Assembly (NCBI GenBank): GCA_022774645.1
Contig: JALFKQ010000033.1
Span: 1-63,746, forward strand
Length of the DNA stretch: 63,746 bases
DNA from: Mycoplasmatota bacterium
GTDB taxonomy: Bacteria > Bacillota_I > Bacilli_A > RF39 > UBA660
Reading direction: 5' to 3'
The position numbers and the translations under genes are program-made. Positions 17,796 through 26,011 of the stretch are shown here, in pieces. Position 1 is the first letter of the stretch. Each line of letters opens with the position of its first letter. The notes under the pieces were generated by a model. That model was not told where the DNA came from. It searched no databases and saw nothing but the letters and a program-made list of their open reading frames with translations.

Positions 17796-18725
17796 TTACT
17801 TTTTTACTATTTCAGCAACATTTTTTTGATCTTTAGTGTTAAAAACAATTTTTTTCACATCATAATTTTCAAATATAGATGCAGAAATAACATATTTAAC
17901 CTCTTCAAGAATAACATTTTTTTCTAAATCCCCGAATATATATTCATTAAACACTAAATTAAACTTATCCTTATCAATATTATAATCTACTACCTCAACC
18001 ATATTAGAAACAAAACTATTTAAATTATCTTGACTATTTATACTACTTTTTAATTCTTCAATAATAATATCTATCTTTTCACCACTAGTATTCGTAACAT
18101 ATGTAACCGGAACATAATAAATATCATCGTCACTAGTTTTCGAAAAAAACACAGTAGTAGTATCAATATTATCAAAACTATCTATATTATATTTCTTATT
18201 AATTCCATATTTTCTAGTAAGAGGATAATTTAATTCTTTCGAACTATTAGGTAATGTTTTTAATTCCTTAGAATCAACAGTAATATATACAGAATTTATA
18301 CCATTTATTTCAGTAACACTATATACTATTGCTTCAATCATTTCTTCTTCTATATATTTATTTACAGTAAGTATTTCAGAACTAAAATCTAAATATACAG
18401 CATCTTTTTCAACCTTAACATCATTTAATTTAGTGTCTTTTGGAATCAAAGAATAAAAATTCTTTTTATCACTATTAGTAAGTATATCTATTTTATTTCT
18501 AATTATATCTTTTATATCAGTTTTATCATAATATGTTACTACTCTAGAAACATAATTATCATTATCAAGTAAATAAACAACATTTTCTTTTAGTACTTCA
18601 TCCCTTTCAATTACTTCAGTTTCAATATTTGGTTTAGCCGGTATTAAATAAAACATAAATAATAAAAGCAAAGATACACTTGCTACCACTATTTTATTAA
18701 TTGTCCACTTTTTAATCATATTCAT
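17796..18725 (-). CDS. gerM: GerM-domain sporulation protein (two GerM domains)
   Basis: 309 aa. One N-terminal membrane helix (about 11-29), then two GerM domains. The first spans about 50-165 (VVYLLDNDNYVSRVVTY ... DAVYLDFSSEIL ... IVYSVTEINGINSVYITVD). The second is about 185-305 (TTTVFFSKTSDDDIYYVPVT ... KFNLVFNEYIF ... VISASIFENYDVKKIVFN). GerM is a sigma-E-controlled lipoprotein or membrane protein of the mother cell in B. subtilis, required for engulfment and cortex assembly; it helps form a SpoIIIA-Q type basal platform. Here gerM follows gerE and spoIIIAH, consistent with that role. The N-terminus looks like a membrane anchor and not a lipobox. A sigma-E-like promoter candidate lies upstream. 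Confidence 0.88.
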   Translation of the reverse strand: MNMIKKWTINKIVVASVSLLLLFMFYLIPAKPNIETEVIERDEVLKENVVYLLDNDNYVSRVVTYYDKTDIKDIIRNKIDILTNSDKKNFYSLIPKDTKLNDVKVEKDAVYLDFSSEILTVNKYIEEEMIEAIVYSVTEINGINSVYITVDSKELKTLPNSSKELNYPLTRKYGINKKYNIDSFDNIDTTTVFFSKTSDDDIYYVPVTYVTNTSGEKIDIIIEELKSSINSQDNLNSFVSNMVEVVDYNIDKDKFNLVFNEYIFGDLEKNVILEEVKYVISASIFENYDVKKIVFNTKDQKNVAEIVKK

Positions 18726-18730
18726 ACTAA

Positions 18731-18758
18731 ATATTATGTATTATAAAAATAAAAATGA
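18731..18758 (-). promoter_or_regulatory. Possible sigma-E-type promoter before gerM
   Basis: The minus strand has CATAATAT (18731-18738), fitting the sporulation -10 form CATAnnnT, with TCATTTT (18752-18758) 13 bp upstream resembling a sigma-E -35. The -35 overlaps the gerE terminator stem. In such an AT-rich sequence this is only suggestive. Confidence 0.3.
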
Positions 18759-18775
18759 CTTAAAAAGTCATTTAT
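18753..18775 (-). terminator. Terminator after gerE
   Basis: AAATGACTT / AAGTCATTT stem with a 3-nt loop and a T-rich tail, overlapping the gerE stop codon. Confidence 0.7.
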
Positions 18776-18975
18776 AATGTAATTTCTCCTAACTTAAGAA
18801 GTTCAATAACAGCTCCTGCTCTACCCTTACACCCAAGCTTCTGCATAGCATTTGACACATGATTTCTTACTGTCTTTTCACTTATATTAAGAATACTAGC
18901 AATTTCTTTAGTTGTTTTATTCTGAACTAACAGCAAAAATACATCTTTCTCTCTTTTAGTTAATATATTTCCCAC
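18772..18975 (-). CDS. gerE: GerE-type LuxR-family HTH regulator
   Basis: 67 aa, consisting almost only of a LuxR/GerE DNA-binding domain: 'LTKREKDVFLLLVQNKTTKE', 'IASILNISEKTVRNHVSNAM', 'QKLGCKGRAGAVIELLKLGE'. GerE of B. subtilis (74 aa) has the same minimal layout and regulates late mother-cell genes such as coat genes. The frame starts with GTG (18973-18975), preceded by a GAGGGTG ribosome binding site; no ATG fits. Proximity to gerM is also seen in Bacillus, and the neighbouring spoIIIAH supports the sporulation call. A sigma-K-like promoter is visible upstream. A free-standing GerE domain could serve another role, but the context makes this unlikely. Confidence 0.85.
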   Translation of the reverse strand: MGNILTKREKDVFLLLVQNKTTKEIASILNISEKTVRNHVSNAMQKLGCKGRAGAVIELLKLGEITL

Positions 18976-19012
18976 GATGCACCCTCTTTCATAAATACAA
19001 TCATTTCATTGA

Positions 19013-19040
19013 TAATTTATGAAAAAAAAGTATTAATGTG
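19013..19040 (-). promoter_or_regulatory. Possible sigma-K-type promoter before gerE
   Basis: The minus strand shows CACA (19037-19040), 15-bp spacer, CATAAATTA (19013-19021). This agrees with the mother-cell consensus mACm-N15/16-CATAnnnTA. gerE is a sigma-K gene in Bacillus. No sigma-A promoter of comparable quality is seen in the 78-bp gap. Confidence 0.45.
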
Positions 19041-19052
19041 AAAGAAAAAAGC

Positions 19053-19544
19053 CTAATTATCAAACTTAACAATAATATTCTTCTTATCCTTAAATTCCTC
19101 TTGAATACTTCTCATAATATTATTAGCAAGTTCATTATTATGTTCACTAGATGATATAGTCACTTTAATATTATCATTATTAATTTCAACAAAAGATTTA
19201 ATTTTAAACTTATTTAATATTTTATCTTCTAAATAAGTTTCTTTTCCTTTAGCTAAATTTAGAACTTGAAGTTCTTCAAATGCAGTATTTTTAACCTCAG
19301 CACTTGATGAAGGTGAAACAATCTTTTCTTGAAGTTCACTCATAACCGTACTAATCTTTTCATTTCTACTAGCTCTTAAAGCAACTAATTTATCATTTTC
19401 ACTTACTTTAACATCAATATTTTTATTAACCGTTTCTATTCCATTTTTACTAAAAATCTCACTAGGTAAAGTTATATAATATACACCTAATATTAGTATT
19501 AATGAAAATAAAGTTAAAAACCACATATTTTGTCTATTAATCAT
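19053..19544 (-). CDS. spoIIIAH: SpoIIIAH-like stage III sporulation protein
   Basis: 163 aa. It opens MINRQNMWFLTLFSLILILG VYYITLPSE, the characteristic SpoIIIAH start (a single membrane helix then YYIT), and ends in a YscJ/FliF-like domain (about 70-163) with 'KINNDNIKVTISSSEHN'-like residues around 'VEINNDNIKVTISS' and 'IMRSIQEEFKDKKNIIV'. SpoIIIAH of the mother cell binds forespore SpoIIQ to form the engulfment channel. The other spoIIIA genes are not adjacent, unlike in Bacillus where it ends an eight-gene operon. It is shorter than the Bacillus protein (about 218 aa), mainly in the linker. It reads towards gerE and gerM. Confidence 0.85.
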   Translation of the reverse strand: MINRQNMWFLTLFSLILILGVYYITLPSEIFSKNGIETVNKNIDVKVSENDKLVALRASRNEKISTVMSELQEKIVSPSSSAEVKNTAFEELQVLNLAKGKETYLEDKILNKFKIKSFVEINNDNIKVTISSSEHNNELANNIMRSIQEEFKDKKNIIVKFDN

Positions 19545-19589
19545 AATTCACCTCTAGTAAATTATATTAATTATTAAAATTTATATACC

Positions 19590-19614
19590 AAAAAAGTGTG
19601 ATCACTCACACTTT
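19590..19614 (-). terminator. Terminator after the lipoprotein pair
   Basis: AAAGTGTG / CACACTTT perfect stem, 6-nt loop and T-run on the minus strand, overlapping the stop of the 116-aa lipoprotein gene. Confidence 0.85.
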
Positions 19615-19952
19615 AAATCAATAACAATTGGATTCTTATAATATTCAAGTTTCCTAATATTATTAACATCAAAATAAATACCAGATGTTTCTTTATTACA
19701 AACCTTATGTGTCTTTTCATTAATAAAATTATCAAAATTATAATTATATTTAATTTTCAAATTACTTAAAGAAATATAATATTGTCCGTCAACTAAATCA
19801 AAATTTTTATATTCTTCATTTTCATATAGCTTATCACCATATTCAAATAAAATGTCATTCATTTCTGAAATAGATAATTCCTTTTTTATATCATCTTTTT
19901 TACCACATCCATATAGTAAAAATAATGTAATAATTAAAATAATTTTCTTCAT
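19602..19952 (-). CDS. Small lipoprotein, paralogue of its upstream neighbour
   Basis: 116 aa from the ATG at 19950-19952 (AGGTGA upstream); an ORF six codons longer lacks a good ribosome binding site. Signal peptide MKKIILIITLFLLYGC with lipobox LLYGC, so it is lipid-modified and membrane-attached outside. The mature part shares blocks with the next gene upstream: 'SEMNDILFEYGDKLYENEEY', 'GQYYISLSNL' and 'THKVCNKETSGI'. It has two further cysteines (VCNK and the terminal LKCE), probably forming a disulfide. Function unknown. It ends the unit that includes the glycine-rich surface protein. Confidence 0.75.
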   Translation of the reverse strand: MKKIILIITLFLLYGCGKKDDIKKELSISEMNDILFEYGDKLYENEEYKNFDLVDGQYYISLSNLKIKYNYNFDNFINEKTHKVCNKETSGIYFDVNNIRKLEYYKNPIVIDLKCE

Positions 19953-19989
19953 AAAATCACCTGATTTCATATTTTAACATAAAACTAAA

Positions 19990-20364
19990 TTATTCACAAT
20001 ATGCAGATACAGATATATCATAAGTACCATCTTCAGTAATTTTCATTGTTATACCTGTTTTTTCAGAATCACATTTTTTATAGGTCTTATCATTTACAAA
20101 CATCCTAGTTTCATATCCTAATTCTTTTAAATTAACTAATGAAATATAATACTCATTATCACCTTTTTTATAATTTAAATATTCTTTTTTGTCAAATATT
20201 TCATTTCCATAACTAAGTAAAACATCAGAAAAGCTAGAAACAAAGATAAAAGGTTCTCGTTTTTTTGTAGTTGTTGTATTATCATTATTTTCTACTTTCT
20301 TACCACAGCCAGTAAACAATAAAATTGATATTAAAGATATAATTAATATTCCTGTTTTTTTCAT
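19990..20364 (-). CDS. Small lipoprotein, first of a tandem pair
   Basis: 124 aa. Signal peptide MKKTGILIISLISILLFTGC with lipobox LFTGC, then a Thr/Asn-rich linker (ENNDNTTTTKKRE) and the domain shared with the downstream gene: 'FSDVLLSYGNEIFDKKEY', 'NEYYISLVNLKELGYETRM', 'KKCDSEKTGITM' and terminal SAYCE. The paired cysteines are conserved between copies. It begins one base after the stop of the glycine-rich protein gene, so the two are tightly coupled. Probably an accessory surface factor for that protein, inferred from position only. Confidence 0.75.
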   Translation of the reverse strand: MKKTGILIISLISILLFTGCGKKVENNDNTTTTKKREPFIFVSSFSDVLLSYGNEIFDKKEYLNYKKGDNEYYISLVNLKELGYETRMFVNDKTYKKCDSEKTGITMKITEDGTYDISVSAYCE

Positions 20365-20365
20365 T

Positions 20366-21835
20366 TTAATCTCCTACATATTGAATAATCAATTTTCCAT
20401 TTCCACTATTAATACCATTAGATTTTGTTACATTAGTAATAATACTAGTAGTAGCATTCGCACCACCATTACCACCTTTTCCAGAGGTAACTTGTGTATC
20501 ACAAGTTTCTGTTACAGGTGAATAAGCAGCACATTCTTGACAAGGTGAACATTCATAAGAACCATTGCAACTACAAGCAATGCACCCTACAATTCCGCAT
20601 GCACCACTACTACCAGTATATGCTCCAGGAGTATCAGACCATCTCATACAAAAATATCCGCCTCCACTACAAACCCAAGGACAACACTCACCAGTTGTAT
20701 ATCTTATACACTCACCACCAGTTTGTCTACAGTTAACTTTAGTAGAATAGTTAAGGCTCTTACTTCCGCCTCCACCATTTGACCCAGCAAGTCCAGCACC
20801 AGCACCAACACTAGCACCTCCACTTCCGTTTCCATTACCACCTGCAGTTCCAGTAGCTCCTCCGCCACCACCCGCAGCAATTATTACATTTGAATTATTA
20901 TATTTAACAGTTGTAGCTCCTCCGCCTTGAACATATTGATTATTATTATAAGCTCCACCACCATTGTAACCATTAGTTCCACCAATATTTAATGTTAAAA
21001 CTTCCCCAATATTTAAACTAATATCGCCAATAACTTGGCCACCTTTACCACCTGATTCAGCTCCTTGAGCACCATATGCAGTAATTCTATACTTACCAGA
21101 CATTTCAGCTGTAAATGTTTCACTCTTTCCAGTATAAGCATATTCTTTTTTAGATGTTTTAAAAGTTAAATTACATGTAACATTACTGCTTACATTATTA
21201 AAATATAAAACATTAGTTTTCTTATCAAAAACACCCTTATCACAATTTGAATTAGCTAAAATGAATCCTGTTTCAGGAACAATATTTAAACTTAAAGAAT
21301 TACCATTTTCAACAATTTGAGTCTTAGAAGAAGAACCATTTATAGTTGCTCCGACTAAATTAACAGTAACATTATACTTAATATTCACAAATACCCATGG
21401 ATCAGTACGAGTACCACTTCCTGTAATTTCTGCTTTTGGAATAATAAACTCTGTAACTCTTGACTCAAAAGAATCATACTTATTATAACTACCAATCATT
21501 CTTACATTTACTACATCAACATTATTACCATTTTCAGTCATAGTAAAATATCTTGCACCAGTAGACAAATAAGAATCATTCTTTATCATTGTAGATTTAA
21601 ATTCATAAGTATTAATAAATCCACCATTCTTAAATAAAGATGAACTATTTAAATTACTTCCATCATATAAATATTTATCACTCGAATCTATAAATAATTT
21701 ATATCTGTCAAAGTCTAATATATACTTATTAGCCTTGTTTATACTACCATTATAATCACTAAAACTACCACTAGCATTAACACTGCCACACACAAATAAC
21801 AACAATAATAAAATAAACTTTATCTTTCCTTTCAT
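20366..21835 (-). CDS. Secreted glycine-rich, cysteine-rich surface protein
   Basis: 489 aa from the ATG at 21833-21835 (ribosome binding site AGGTGA), which gives a clean signal peptide MKGKIKFILLLLLFVCGSVN. The layout is: an N-terminal domain shared with the protein at the left edge (YFTMTENGN, 'SRVTEFIIP', 'GTRTDPWVFV'); a middle region ('VNLVGATINGSSSK'); a domain opening 'GKSETFTAEMSGKYRITAYG' with long Gly stretches, as in glycine-rich extracellular domains; a segment of about 95 residues with about fourteen cysteines; and a C-terminal 'SGNGKLIIQYVGD' strand. Two lipoprotein genes follow. Probably an adhesin or wall-associated polymer. Plus-strand ORFs inside it are shadows of the Gly/Cys-rich coding. 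Confidence 0.78.
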   Translation of the reverse strand: MKGKIKFILLLLLFVCGSVNASGSFSDYNGSINKANKYILDFDRYKLFIDSSDKYLYDGSNLNSSSLFKNGGFINTYEFKSTMIKNDSYLSTGARYFTMTENGNNVDVVNVRMIGSYNKYDSFESRVTEFIIPKAEITGSGTRTDPWVFVNIKYNVTVNLVGATINGSSSKTQIVENGNSLSLNIVPETGFILANSNCDKGVFDKKTNVLYFNNVSSNVTCNLTFKTSKKEYAYTGKSETFTAEMSGKYRITAYGAQGAESGGKGGQVIGDISLNIGEVLTLNIGGTNGYNGGGAYNNNQYVQGGGATTVKYNNSNVIIAAGGGGGATGTAGGNGNGSGGASVGAGAGLAGSNGGGGSKSLNYSTKVNCRQTGGECIRYTTGECCPWVCSGGGYFCMRWSDTPGAYTGSSGACGIVGCIACSCNGSYECSPCQECAAYSPVTETCDTQVTSGKGGNGGANATTSIITNVTKSNGINSGNGKLIIQYVGD

Positions 21836-21943
21836 ACTATCACCTATTATTAATAATAACATAAATCAATAAATTAAATCAAATCAAATACCAATAATAT
21901 ACAAATTTTCACATAATATGAAAAATAATAAATTTATATTCAA

Positions 21944-21967
21944 ATAAAAAATGGCAAAAGCCATTAT
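21944..21967 (-). terminator. Terminator after the DUF1015 gene
   Basis: AATGGC / GCCATT stem, AAAA loop and T-run on the minus strand, at the stop of the DUF1015 gene. Confidence 0.85.
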
Positions 21968-23226
21968 TTTATTTTTCTACATTCAAGATAGAATCTCTTA
22001 TCATCAGAGTGACCCATACTAAATGTTTTTCTTGGAAGAGCTCCATCTAATATTACTGATTTAAATAAATCACTCTTTTCCATTTTAGGAAGTAAGAATC
22101 CTATATTGTTTTGTTCACTTCCCATACTTCTAGTAACATCATCACCATGAATATAATCAATTTTACCAGCAAATTCCTTTAAATATTCATCTAAGAATCC
22201 TTGTAATGTACCAACTGCTAAATTACTTGTTGGATCTTCAATATAAATAGTTTTTTCACCAGCACTAGTAATATAAGTTAATTTTTGACCAATACCATCA
22301 GTATTAATTTTAAATCTTTCATATAACTTAGTAAGTAAATGTTCAACATCACAATCAAATATAACTCTATGAATTGGTTCAAAATCAAGAGCTTTACTAT
22401 GAATATTAACAAGTTCAACTAGAGCATATCTAGCAGGACTGTTTTTAGCTTCCTCTTCACCAATCTTTTCCTTTAATTCTTCATAACATGCTTTAGCAGT
22501 AGCTAAACTATGATTACCATCTCCCATAGCATAAACACAAGGAGCTGTTTCATTAATACCATATTTATTATTAAAGTATTCAAGTTCGCCTAAATCTCCA
22601 AGTTTCTTTGTTACTTCATCAATAACAGTATCATTTAATTTATACCCTTTAGCATGACCACCATTCATCATTAAATCAAAATCATAAACTACATCTTCAC
22701 TTGTAACCTTATTCTTTAATGATTCAATAATTTCTTTCTTCTCATCATCAATTAAAATCATAATATGAGGAAGTTCAAGAGGTGCATCTACTCTAACTTT
22801 CTTTCTAGGTGGAATTCTTTCAATAACAGTTTTTTCAGTAGCTCTTACTAAACTCTTACTACCAACATTATAATCATAATTATCTAAATCTATCATACCA
22901 ATAAGACCTTCTCTTACTTTACCAGTAGAGTCAGTTCTTTCAAGATAAATCATAGTGTCATGTAATGTTTCAAATAAATTCTCATTTAAATAAGCATTCA
23001 TTGTTTCATTAATTTTCTTTATTTTATCTTCTACATCTTCATTTTCAAGATATACCTCAGGTAAAATAATATTATATGTTGAAGGATTATCTCCAACTAA
23101 TTCTTTTACTTTATCCCAATATTCAAGTTGACTTGTATATTGATCACAAGCAATAACACTCCATAAATTATAATTAATTCCTTTCTTAGGAATTAAGATA
23201 TCACATTTTTTAAATGGTACTTCCAT
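21964..23226 (-). CDS. DUF1015 family protein
   Basis: 420 aa, full family length. It shows the family blocks 'WSVIACDQYTSQLEYW', 'YNIILPEVYLE', 'IERIPPRKKVRVDAPLELPH', 'YAMGDGNHSLATAKACYEEL', 'IHRVIFDCDVE' and 'YIHGDDVTRSMGSEQNNIGF'. The family shares the ParB/SbnI-like fold with free serine kinases (the GDGNHS block corresponds to their nucleotide-binding loop). A kinase acting on serine or a related metabolite is therefore plausible but unproven. It stands alone between two terminators, downstream of the phosphorelay genes. Confidence 0.9.
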   Translation of the reverse strand: MEVPFKKCDILIPKKGINYNLWSVIACDQYTSQLEYWDKVKELVGDNPSTYNIILPEVYLENEDVEDKIKKINETMNAYLNENLFETLHDTMIYLERTDSTGKVREGLIGMIDLDNYDYNVGSKSLVRATEKTVIERIPPRKKVRVDAPLELPHIMILIDDEKKEIIESLKNKVTSEDVVYDFDLMMNGGHAKGYKLNDTVIDEVTKKLGDLGELEYFNNKYGINETAPCVYAMGDGNHSLATAKACYEELKEKIGEEEAKNSPARYALVELVNIHSKALDFEPIHRVIFDCDVEHLLTKLYERFKINTDGIGQKLTYITSAGEKTIYIEDPTSNLAVGTLQGFLDEYLKEFAGKIDYIHGDDVTRSMGSEQNNIGFLLPKMEKSDLFKSVILDGALPRKTFSMGHSDDKRFYLECRKIK

Positions 23227-23260
23227 ATTTTCATCTCCTTAAAAATATGATACCCCAAAT

Positions 23261-23280
23261 AAAAAAGAGTTTCAACTCTT
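23261..23280 (-). terminator. Terminator after the Hpt-receiver gene
   Basis: AAGAGT / ACTCTT stem with T-run on the minus strand, overlapping the stop of the Hpt-receiver gene. Confidence 0.75.
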
Positions 23281-24058
23281 AATTATAATTTGCTAAAGTT
23301 TTTTCAATAATTCTTTTAATATCTCTTTCATTAAATGGCTTAGATAATAAATCAACTATTGGATAATTAAATGCTTCACTTACTTGTTCTCTTGTATCAT
23401 TACCAGTTATTATTGATACTGGTACTTTAACAAATAAATTATTCCTTTTAAAATATTCAAGAACTTCAAATCCATTTACATTTGGCATATTTAAATCAAG
23501 CAAACAACATTTAATTTTATAACTATCTGGTGAATTAATTGCCTCAATAGCTTCAGCTCCGTCATGAGCAATAATGCAATCATATTTATCATTAAATATT
23601 TTTTTGATAAAATTAGCTACTAAATTAGAATCATCTACAATTAATATAGCTTCATCTTTAACTTGATTAGTCATATCAGCAATCAAATCATCTTTTACTT
23701 CCATACCTAAATACTTTTTAGAAACATTAATCATCCTTCTAGTTTCATTAATAAGTTTAGTATAATTATCATAGATAAACATTATATCATTTGCTTTACT
23801 TTTGATTTCAAATTGATAAGCAAGTTCAGCTAAATCAACAAAACCTAAATATCTAGCATCACTTTTTAAAGAGTGAACTTCAATTGCATAATTAGGCATA
23901 TCACCTGTTTCTCTAAATCTTTTTAGTGCTGAAAGTTTACCTTCAATCATATCTAAAAAGTCCTTTAAAGTTGCATTATACATTTCCATATCACCAAAAA
24001 GTTCTAATGCTTTTTCTATATTAACTCCATTTGTTACTAATAAATTAACATCTTCCAT
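23279..24058 (-). CDS. Hpt phosphotransfer plus receiver protein without output domain
   Basis: 259 aa. An N-terminal Hpt four-helix domain (about 10-115) carries the phosphorylatable His in 'IEVHSLKSDARYLGF'. A receiver domain (about 135-255) has 'AILIVDDSNLVANFI', the phospho-Asp in 'CCLLDLNMPNVNGFEVL', 'SIITGND' and the conserved Lys in 'LLSKPFNERDI'. No DNA-binding or enzymatic domain follows. With the hybrid kinase immediately upstream (44-nt gap) it completes a His-Asp-His-Asp relay. The downstream target must be elsewhere; in a sporulating organism Spo0A is one candidate by analogy with the Spo0F/Spo0B relay, but nothing in the window proves it. Confidence 0.92.
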   Translation of the reverse strand: MEDVNLLVTNGVNIEKALELFGDMEMYNATLKDFLDMIEGKLSALKRFRETGDMPNYAIEVHSLKSDARYLGFVDLAELAYQFEIKSKANDIMFIYDNYTKLINETRRMINVSKKYLGMEVKDDLIADMTNQVKDEAILIVDDSNLVANFIKKIFNDKYDCIIAHDGAEAIEAINSPDSYKIKCCLLDLNMPNVNGFEVLEYFKRNNLFVKVPVSIITGNDTREQVSEAFNYPIVDLLSKPFNERDIKRIIEKTLANYN

Positions 24059-24101
24059 CTTTCCTACCTGCCTTACCCTACAAACATTATAGCATAATTT
24101 T

Positions 24102-25946
24102 TTATTTCTTCAAATATTTTTTCATAACTCTATTTAAATCTTCTTTAACAATTGGTTTACTTAAATAATCGTTAAACCCTCTATTTATATATTCTTCTCT
24201 CATACCTGTAATTGCATTAGCCGTTAAAGCAACGACTGGTGTGTTAAATGAATCTATTTCTTTTAGTTTTTGAAGTGTTTCAGTACCACTCATTCTAGGC
24301 ATCATATCATCAAGTAATATTAAATCGTATTTATTGTTACTTACTTTATCTAAACACTCACTTCCACTACTAGCAAAAGTAATATTACATTTATAGACTT
24401 TTAAAAGTCTTTCAGCAACTTTAAGATTCAATAAATTATCATCAACAACTAAAATACTTTTACCAGTCGCATCTATTATTTCATTAGTTTTTTCTTCACT
24501 TTCATTTTCTTTCTTTACTTTAGAAAGTTCTTCTTCACTAAGCATTTTTTGATCAATAGATATCGTAAATATACTACCCTTACCATATATACTTTGAACA
24601 ACTATTTTTCCACCCATCATTTCAACAAGTTTCTTAGTAATTGCAAGTCCAAGTCCAGTTCCTTCAGTAGTAGTTTGCTTTTCAACACCAAGTCTTTCAA
24701 ATTTAGTAAATAATTTATCTACACTTTCTTTTTTAATACCAATACCTGAATCTTCTACACTTATAATTAATCTTATAATATTATCTTTTTTAATACTATC
24801 TATTTTAAAATCAATATAACCATCTTTCGTATATTTAGCAGAATTAGTAAGTAAATTAATTATTATTTGTTTAACTCTAACACCATCACCATATAAATAT
24901 TCCGGTATTGATTCATCATAGTTATATCTAAAATCAATAGGCTTCTCTCCTATTCTAGCTTTAGTAAGTAAAATAAGTTCTTCATACATTTTCTTAAAAC
25001 TATAAACTGAATCAATAATTTCAAGTTTATTTGCTTCAATTTTAGAAATATCTAAAATACCATTAACAAGTTCAAGTAGTGTATCACTTGCCATAATAAT
25101 ATTTTTAACATCATCTTTAGCTTCACTGCTTACTCCATCATTTTCAAGTAAACTATTACTAAAACCACATATAGCATTAAGAGGTGTTCTTATTTCATGA
25201 GACATACTACTTAAAAAATCAGTTTTAGCTTGATTAGCTTTAACAGCTTCGTCACGAGCCTTATTTAATTGTTCAATCATTTTAACATCAGGATTTTCAA
25301 TAGTAAAATACATTAAGAAAGAAACTATGATGCCCAATATAGAATTAAGATAATTTAAATTTAAAAACAATGACTGTAAAATTACAAAGAAAATAGAAAA
25401 CAAAATTAAACATATTAAAGGTATATATTTTTTTGTAAGTAAATCCTTATAATTAACAATCGCTAAAATAAATTGAATAAATAAAGCAAAAGAATATAAA
25501 AAATAACAAACTTTACTTAATGCTCCACCAACTTCAATTACATAATCATTTATTTTAACATCAATCGGAATCAATAATAACAAAATACCAACAATTACTA
25601 TAAAAAACATTGAGTATTTTAAATAATTGTCAAAGTTGGACATTTTTTTATTACCTATAGCATAAACATACACCGTAAATAAAAATACATTAACAATCAA
25701 AGAACATGAATATAATTTAGCAAATAATATAACTAAAAAATTCACTTCATCAAAAAATAAAGAAATAAAACCAAATAATATGCCAAGAAAACTAACAGCT
25801 AAAGAAGATAATAAACTATAAGAAAAAATCTTATGTTCTACTTTTTTAACTCTTTCCTTAGAAAAATATGTAATATTTAATATTAATATCATAATAAAAG
25901 CAAAAATATTTATAACTAACATCTGCTTTGCTATCTCTATACCCAT
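24102..25946 (-). CDS. Membrane hybrid sensor histidine kinase with receiver domain
   Basis: 614 aa from the ATG at 25944-25946 (AGGA nine bases upstream). Seven or so membrane helices occupy residues about 5-225, with no obvious large extracellular sensor, so it probably senses membrane or intracellular signals. Then a dimerisation domain with the H-box 'SSMSHEIRTPLNA', an ATPase domain with N-box 'INLLTNSAKYTKDG', G1 'VEDSGIGI' and G2 'GTGLGLAI', and a C-terminal receiver ('SILVVDDNLLNLKVAERLL', phospho-Asp in 'LILLDDMMP', Lys in 'YLSKPI'). It pairs with the downstream Hpt-receiver gene. Confidence 0.94.
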   Translation of the reverse strand: MGIEIAKQMLVINIFAFIMILILNITYFSKERVKKVEHKIFSYSLLSSLAVSFLGILFGFISLFFDEVNFLVILFAKLYSCSLIVNVFLFTVYVYAIGNKKMSNFDNYLKYSMFFIVIVGILLLLIPIDVKINDYVIEVGGALSKVCYFLYSFALFIQFILAIVNYKDLLTKKYIPLICLILFSIFFVILQSLFLNLNYLNSILGIIVSFLMYFTIENPDVKMIEQLNKARDEAVKANQAKTDFLSSMSHEIRTPLNAICGFSNSLLENDGVSSEAKDDVKNIIMASDTLLELVNGILDISKIEANKLEIIDSVYSFKKMYEELILLTKARIGEKPIDFRYNYDESIPEYLYGDGVRVKQIIINLLTNSAKYTKDGYIDFKIDSIKKDNIIRLIISVEDSGIGIKKESVDKLFTKFERLGVEKQTTTEGTGLGLAITKKLVEMMGGKIVVQSIYGKGSIFTISIDQKMLSEEELSKVKKENESEEKTNEIIDATGKSILVVDDNLLNLKVAERLLKVYKCNITFASSGSECLDKVSNNKYDLILLDDMMPRMSGTETLQKLKEIDSFNTPVVALTANAITGMREEYINRGFNDYLSKPIVKEDLNRVMKKYLKK

Positions 25947-26011
25947 CTTAATCATTCCTATTCTAAATAAAGTATAACACAATAAAAGATATTTAAAAAC
26001 ACTTTTAAATT

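Noticed and set aside
20494-20750. Two overlapping plus-strand ORFs of 80 and 61 codons
   Set aside because: They lie opposite the Gly/Cys-rich coding sequence, where GC-richer codons remove stops. No ribosome binding site or family pattern.
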